This document shows positions 59,816-64,000 of a DNA stretch of 64,000 bases, in pieces; position 1 is the stretch's first letter, and the number at the start of each line of letters is the position of its first letter. Under the pieces are notes generated by a model, which was not told the origin of the DNA, did no database searches, and saw only the letters and a program-made list of their open reading frames with translations. The DNA is from CTSoil-043 sp963821235 (GTDB taxonomy: Bacteria > Chloroflexota > Limnocylindria > Limnocylindrales > CSP1-4), in NCBI GenBank assembly GCA_963821235.1, contig CAWGCS010000001.1, positions 2,418,001-2,482,000 on the forward strand, given 5' to 3'. A program made the position numbers and the translations under genes.

Positions 59816-60295
59816 ATGCAGATCGACGACATCCGGTTCCTCTTCGCCTACGACCGATGGGCGACCCGGAAGGTCCTGGCGGCGGCCGGGCCGCTCGGCG
59901 AGGCCCAATGGCCGGCCGGCGAGCCGATCGGGGCACGCCACCTCGGGGAGATCCTCGTCCACGCCCTCGGCGCCCACCAGCGGTGGCGCCACGGGCTGTC
60001 CGGCAGCCCCGAGGTGCCCCGGCCGGAGCGCGAGCCGCTGCCGCCGCTGGCCGCGCTGGCCGCGGCCTGGGATTCCGAGTGGGCCGCCCTCGACGGCTGG
60101 CTGGTCACGCTGGACGAGGCCTGGCTCGCCGGGACCGACGAGGGGATCCCGATGTGGCAGATGCTGGCGCACGTCGTGAACCACGGGACCCAGCATCGCA
60201 GCGAGGCGGCGGTCCTCCTGACCGCGGCCGGTCGCTCTCCGGGCGACCTCGACCTCATCTTCTTCGCCGAGGAGCGGGCGAGCGCCCGAGCCTGA
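59816..60295 (+). CDS. DinB family protein
   Basis: A 159-residue four-helix-bundle protein with the DinB metal-site histidines: EILVHALGAHQRWRHGLSG (helix 2) and AHVVNHGTQHRSEAAVLLTA (helix 3, the H-x3-H pattern). The N-terminus DIRFLFAYDRWATRKVL is typical. Family members include thiol-dependent transferases and damage-inducible proteins of unknown function. It converges on the epimerase gene with a 29-base gap. Confidence 0.88.
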   Translation: MQIDDIRFLFAYDRWATRKVLAAAGPLGEAQWPAGEPIGARHLGEILVHALGAHQRWRHGLSGSPEVPRPEREPLPPLAALAAAWDSEWAALDGWLVTLDEAWLAGTDEGIPMWQMLAHVVNHGTQHRSEAAVLLTAAGRSPGDLDLIFFAEERASARA

Positions 60296-60324
60296 CGAGG
60301 CCGGCGCGGCGCGCCGCCCGCGGG

Positions 60325-60810
60325 TCACGTGCCCGGGGCGCGGAAGCCCTCCGGGTAGAGCGAGCCCCAGGCCGGGCCGCCGGGCGCCTCGATCAGCTCG
60401 ACCAGGACGCCGTGGCAGCTCTTGGGGTGGAGGAACGCGACCGGGCCTTCGGCGCCGGGCCGCGGCGCGGTGTCGATCAGGTCGACGCCGTCGATGGCGA
60501 GGCGGGTCAGGGTGGCCGAGATGTCGGGAACCTCGAAGCAGATGTGGTGGAAGCCCTCGCCCCGGGCGGCCAGGAAGCGCGCCACGCCCGTCGTGTCGTC
60601 GCTCGGCTCGACGAGCTCGATCTTGATCTCGCCGACCGGCAGGAAGGCGATGCTCACGTGATCCGACGGGATCGCCACCACCGGTCCCGGCGCGAGGCCG
60701 AGCGTGTCCCGGTAGAAGGCGAGGGCGGTGTGCATCGCCCGCACCACGACGGCCACGTGGTGGACGCGACCGACGTTGTGGACGTGGGCCGGCACGGCCT
60801 CGGGCGTCAT
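60325..60810 (-). CDS. mce: Methylmalonyl-CoA epimerase
   Basis: A 161-residue two-module VOC enzyme that interconverts (S)- and (R)-methylmalonyl-CoA. Metal ligands His in RVHHVAVVVRAM and GEGFHHICFEVPDI and Glu in VLVELIEAPGG; the KIELVEPSDDTTGVARFLAA stretch is characteristic. AGGAGG precedes the ATG. It lies 34 bases downstream of the methylmalonyl-CoA mutase gene, confirming the assignment. Confidence 0.94.
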   Translation of the reverse strand: MTPEAVPAHVHNVGRVHHVAVVVRAMHTALAFYRDTLGLAPGPVVAIPSDHVSIAFLPVGEIKIELVEPSDDTTGVARFLAARGEGFHHICFEVPDISATLTRLAIDGVDLIDTAPRPGAEGPVAFLHPKSCHGVLVELIEAPGGPAWGSLYPEGFRAPGT

Positions 60811-60844
60811 GGAGCAACCTCCTTCGCGGGCAACGGGCAGATTG

Positions 60845-62536
60845 TCACACGGTCACCAGCTCGCGATGCTCCCCCCAGGCGATCCTCAGGACGTCGGAGA
60901 TCTCCCCGACGGTGGCGTAGGCCTTGACGGCCTCGATGAGGGCCGGCATCAGGTTCTCGCCGCCCCGCGCCGCCTCCGCCACGCGAGCGAGCGCCGCGGT
61001 CCAGGCCGCCGGATCGCGCTCGGCGCGGAGCCGCCGGACCGCCTCGACCTGGCGTCGCTCGCCCTGCGGGTCGATCCGCAGGGTCGGCGTCGCATGGCGC
61101 TCCTCGTCGCGGAAGGCGTTGACCCCGACGACGACCTGGTCGCCGGTCTCGATCGCCCGCTGGACCCGGTAGGCGGCCTCCTGGATCTGGCGCTGCTGGA
61201 ATCCGCCTTCGATGGCGGCGAGGGTCCCGCCCAGGGCGTCGATCTCCTCGAGCAGGCCACGGGCGCGGGCCTCCAGCTCGTTCGTGAGCGTCTCGACGTA
61301 GTAGCTGCCAGCCAGCGGATCGGGCGTCTCCGTCACCCCCGCCTCGTGGGCCAGGATCTGCTGGGTGCGCAGGGCGAGGCGGGCCGCCTCGGCCGTCGGA
61401 AGCGCCAGGGCTTCGTCGCGGCTGTTCGTGTGGAGGCTCTGGGCCCCGCCCAAGACGGCGGCCAGGGCCTGGACCGTCGTCCGCACGACGTTGTTGTCGA
61501 TCGACTGCGCGGTGAGCGAGCTGCCCGCGGTCTGGACGTGGAAGCGGCACATCATCGAGCGGGGGTCGGCCGCTCCGAAGCGCTCCCGCACGATCCGGGC
61601 CCACAGTCGGCGAGCGGCCCGGAACTTGGCCACTTCCTCGAAGAGCTCGCTCCAGGCGGCGAAGAAGAACGACAGCCGCCCGGCGAACTCGTCGACGTCG
61701 AGCCCCCGGGCAACGGCCGCCTCCACGTAGGCGATCGCGTCGGCCATCGTGAAGGCCAGCTCCTGGGCGGCCGTCGCTCCCGCCTCGCGCATGTGGTAGC
61801 CGGAGATGCTGATCGTGTTCCAACGCGGCAGCTCGGTCGCGCAGAACTCGAAGATGTCGGTCACCAGGCGCATCGACGGCCGGGGTGGGTAGATGTACGT
61901 GCCGCGGGCGATGTACTCCTTGAGGATGTCGTTCTGGGTCGTCCCCGAGACCCGCGCCCGGGGCACGCCCTGGCGCTCGGCCGCAGCCACGTAGAGGGCG
62001 AGGAGGATGGCCGCGGTCGCGTTGATCGTCATCGAGGTGCTGACCTGGTCGAGCGGGATCCCCTCGAAGAGCACCTCCATGTCGGCCAGGGAGCAGACCG
62101 GCACGCCGACCCGCCCGACCTCGCCTTCCGCCTCCGGGGCGTCGCTGTCGTAGCCCATCTGGGTCGGCAGGTCGAAAGCGACCGAGAGCCCGGTCTGGCC
62201 CTGCTCGAGGAGGTAGCGGAAGCGCTCGTTCGTCTCGGCGGCGGTGGCGAAGCCGGCGTACTGGCGCATCGTCCAGTAGCGGCCGCGGTACATCGTGGGC
62301 TGGACGCCGCGGGTGAACGGGTACTCCCCCGGCCGCCCCAGGTCGCGGTCCTCCTCGAGCGCGGAGAGGTCGGCCGGCGTGTACAGGTCGGCGATCTCGA
62401 TGCCCGACGAGGTCCGGAACGACGCGCGGCGCTCCGGCGTGCGGGCAACGGCGTTGGCCCGAGGGCCGGCCCGCCACCGCTCGCGGCGCGGGTCGGGCGT
62501 CGGCCGGGGCGTGGGCTGGGGCGTTTCGTCGGCCAT
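60845..62536 (-). CDS. mcmA: Methylmalonyl-CoA mutase, large catalytic domain
   Basis: A 563-residue mutase barrel that rearranges methylmalonyl-CoA to succinyl-CoA. Substrate-binding motifs YPFTRGVQPTMYRGRYWTMR, GLSVAFDLPTQMGYDSDAPE, DMEVLFEGIPLDQVSTSMTI and WNTISISGYHMREAGATAAQ are intact. It ends before the cobalamin-binding domain (no DxHxxG), so it belongs to the split type that needs a separate small subunit, not in this window. ATG has a GGAG site. Confidence 0.95.
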   Translation of the reverse strand: MADETPQPTPRPTPDPRRERWRAGPRANAVARTPERRASFRTSSGIEIADLYTPADLSALEEDRDLGRPGEYPFTRGVQPTMYRGRYWTMRQYAGFATAAETNERFRYLLEQGQTGLSVAFDLPTQMGYDSDAPEAEGEVGRVGVPVCSLADMEVLFEGIPLDQVSTSMTINATAAILLALYVAAAERQGVPRARVSGTTQNDILKEYIARGTYIYPPRPSMRLVTDIFEFCATELPRWNTISISGYHMREAGATAAQELAFTMADAIAYVEAAVARGLDVDEFAGRLSFFFAAWSELFEEVAKFRAARRLWARIVRERFGAADPRSMMCRFHVQTAGSSLTAQSIDNNVVRTTVQALAAVLGGAQSLHTNSRDEALALPTAEAARLALRTQQILAHEAGVTETPDPLAGSYYVETLTNELEARARGLLEEIDALGGTLAAIEGGFQQRQIQEAAYRVQRAIETGDQVVVGVNAFRDEERHATPTLRIDPQGERRQVEAVRRLRAERDPAAWTAALARVAEAARGGENLMPALIEAVKAYATVGEISDVLRIAWGEHRELVTV

Positions 62537-62552
62537 GGTGGCTCCGGCTTGG

Positions 62553-63233
62553 TCAGTGGATGACGACGAGGAGGTCGCCGACCTCGATCGTATCCCCGAC
62601 GGCCACCCCGACGCGCTCCACGCTCCCCTCGCGGGGGGCCCGGAGCTCGTTCTGCATCTTCATCGCCTCGACGACGAGGATCTGCTGGCCGGCCTCCACG
62701 GCGTCCCCGGGACCCACGAAGACCGCCACGATACGACCGGGGATGATCGCCCGGACCTCGACGGGGCCACCCTTGGAAGCCGCCCCGGCACCCCGGCGGG
62801 CGCGCTCGCGGAGCGCGGCCCGGCGCTCCGGCTCGATCTCGACCTCGACGCGCCAGCCGTCGACCACCACCTCGCGAACCTCGGTGCCGCGCCGGCGGTC
62901 GGAGCGGATCGAGCCGAATAGAACGTCCGTTCTCAACCATCGCCCGTCGACCCGCTGCTCCAGGCGGGCGTGGACGTCGTCGAAGCGCCCCAGGCGCGCC
63001 TCGACCGGGCTGCCGTCCAGCCGCGGGAGGTCGCCGGCTCCGTCGCCGCCGGCGACGGCCGCTGGCCCCGCCGGCGGGGCGAGGCTGAACGCCGGGTCGC
63101 CATCGAGCCGGGTCGCCGCGACGACCGCGACGCGGACGGCTCGCGGGTCTGGCGGGATGCCGCCGGCGGTCGGCGCGCCCGGGACCGAGGGTCCCGCGAC
63201 CATCGTCGGCGCCGCACGGCGCTTCGCGGTCAT
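62553..63233 (-). CDS. Biotin carboxyl carrier protein of an acyl-CoA carboxylase
   Basis: A 226-residue protein. The C-terminal 75 residues form a biotinyl domain: GRIVAVFVGPGDAVEAGQQI, the biotinylated lysine in VVEAMKMQNELRAPREG, and VGDTIEVGDLLVVIH. The N-terminal about 130 residues look like the linker/BT region of propionyl-CoA-type carboxylases. ATG 63233 overlaps the stop of the biotin carboxylase gene by 4 bases, so one carboxylase alpha chain is encoded as two polypeptides here. Confidence 0.9.
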   Translation of the reverse strand: MTAKRRAAPTMVAGPSVPGAPTAGGIPPDPRAVRVAVVAATRLDGDPAFSLAPPAGPAAVAGGDGAGDLPRLDGSPVEARLGRFDDVHARLEQRVDGRWLRTDVLFGSIRSDRRRGTEVREVVVDGWRVEVEIEPERRAALRERARRGAGAASKGGPVEVRAIIPGRIVAVFVGPGDAVEAGQQILVVEAMKMQNELRAPREGSVERVGVAVGDTIEVGDLLVVIH

Positions 63234-64000
63234 GCCGGCCACCGGTCCGTCGCCAGGGCCCGCCCGCTCCTCCGCCAGGCACGGGTCCGCCCGTCGGCCG
63301 CCTCGTCGACCCGGGCCTCGGCCTCCGCGAAGCCCGGTCCGCCAGGGATGGCCCCTCGTGCCGCCGGACCGTCACCGGCCAGGGCCGCCAGCCCGGCGGC
63401 GATCGCCGCCGCCCGGACCGCGCCGGCCCGCGCCCGAGGCCCGTCCCAGTGCTCGTCGACCCAGGAGGTCGCGAGCCCGCTGGCGGTGAGGAAGGCACGC
63501 TCGCGGAGCATCGCCCGGTGGAACGGGAGGGTCGTCTGGATGCCACCCACCTCGGCCTCGGCGACCGCGCGGCGAAGGCGAGCGATCGCGGCCGGGCGAT
63601 CCTCGGCGTGGACGATCAGCTTGGCGATCAGCGGGTCGTAGTCGGCAGGGACGCGGTCGCCCGCCTCGACGGCCGCGTCGAGGCGGATCCCCGGACCCGC
63701 CGGCATGACCCAGCGGGTGATGCGGCCCGGCGTCGGGGCGAAGGCGCGGGCCGGATCCTCGGCCGAGATCCGGAGCTCGATGGCGTGGCTCGTCGGGCGC
63801 GCGGCCCGCTCGGCCGCGGAGCGCGCGCCAGCCGACAACGGCTCACCCGCCGCGAGCCGGAGCTGCTCCTGGACGATGTCGAGGCCGGCCACAAGCTCGG
63901 TCACCGGATGCTCCACCTGGAGGCGAGCGTTTACCTCGAGGAACCAGAAGGCGCCAGCGCCGTCGTAGAGGAACTCGCAGGTGGCCGCGTTGCGCAGGCC
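63230..64000 (-). CDS. Biotin carboxylase subunit, C-terminal part
   Basis: The last 256 codons of a biotin carboxylase; the N-terminal ATP-grasp part lies beyond the right edge. The catalytic segment FLEVNARLQVEHPVTELVAG (metal-binding Glu/Asn and Arg) is visible, followed by the biotin carboxylase C-terminal domain (AIELRISAEDPARAFAPTPG, ADYDPLIAKLIVHAEDRPAA, GGIQTTLPFHRAMLRERAFL). Beyond the normal end there is an about 60-residue Ala/Arg-rich tail. Together with the carrier and the mutase/epimerase it fits propionyl-CoA carboxylation. Confidence 0.93.
   Translation of the reverse strand, partial: GLRNAATCEFLYDGAGAFWFLEVNARLQVEHPVTELVAGLDIVQEQLRLAAGEPLSAGARSAAERAARPTSHAIELRISAEDPARAFAPTPGRITRWVMPAGPGIRLDAAVEAGDRVPADYDPLIAKLIVHAEDRPAAIARLRRAVAEAEVGGIQTTLPFHRAMLRERAFLTASGLATSWVDEHWDGPRARAGAVRAAAIAAGLAALAGDGPAARGAIPGGPGFAEAEARVDEAADGRTRAWRRSGRALATDRWPA

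Overview
The window is about 70% GC, densely packed, and almost every third codon position is G or C. Genes in operons are joined by 4-base ATGA/GTGA stop-start overlaps, and GTG starts are common. The gene set (a Gram-positive-style dcw cluster with the DUF1290 'small basic protein', aerobic TCA genes, glycine cleavage with split GcvPA/GcvPB, a propionyl/methylmalonyl-CoA operon) suggests a chromosomal segment of a free-living aerobic heterotroph. My best guess is a high-GC Chloroflexota of the Limnocylindria/Ellin6529 kind; a deep actinobacterial relative is the alternative. This is inferred from gene content and base use, not from a phylogenetic marker.

Layout. 1-3.2 kb: oligopeptide-type ABC transporter (lipoprotein binding protein, two permeases) on the minus strand with a clear TATAAT promoter. 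3.4-11.1 kb: minus-strand run of DUF2520 protein, a small unknown protein, NUDIX hydrolase, gcvT, gcvH, gcvPA, gcvPB, then an ECF sigma factor and its zf-HC2 partner. 11.2-13.8 kb: aconitase. 14-30.7 kb: accessory region of short, mostly single genes (C39-like protease, SRPBCC, heme-type membrane protein with TetR regulator and operator, GNATs, DinB, VOC, PAS-GAF-EAL phosphodiesterase, DUF4332/two-TM/proline-rich trio, NERD protein). It also holds an interspersed repeat family, gene remnants, and a tandem array of a lipoprotein cassette that is visibly decaying. 30.9 kb: tRNA-Val(CAC). 31-50.2 kb: the dcw cell-wall and division cluster, transcribed right to left from mraZ to ftsZ and on into yggS, yggT, yggU-like and an amidohydrolase gene; murC and murE are absent and murF is frameshifted. 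50.7-51.1 kb: RNase P RNA. 51.1-56.5 kb: SGNH hydrolase, an RNase HI/PhnP-type metallo-hydrolase fusion, and succinate dehydrogenase (sdhC-D-A-B). 56.7-59.6 kb: divergent sucCD and a methyltransferase. 59.8-64 kb: DinB protein, then a minus-strand operon of biotin carboxylase, biotin carrier, methylmalonyl-CoA mutase and methylmalonyl-CoA epimerase.

How the genes fit together. sdhCDAB, sucCD and aconitase are TCA cycle steps. The biotin carboxylase/carrier, epimerase and mutase convert propionyl-CoA to succinyl-CoA, which SucCD and Sdh then use. The glycine cleavage genes form a complete T-H-P set. The dcw cluster makes lipid-linked peptidoglycan precursors and assembles the divisome; its mraZ promoter is followed by three 10-bp-phased MraZ-type boxes. 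Several single genes have a -10 hexamer ending 6-8 bases before the start codon, which suggests leaderless mRNAs. The most unusual material is the lipoprotein cassette array at 27.5-30.8 kb, the inverted-repeat-flanked TetR module at 15.5-18.0 kb, the RNase H-PhnP fusion with a probable CTG start, and the anomalies inside the dcw cluster.
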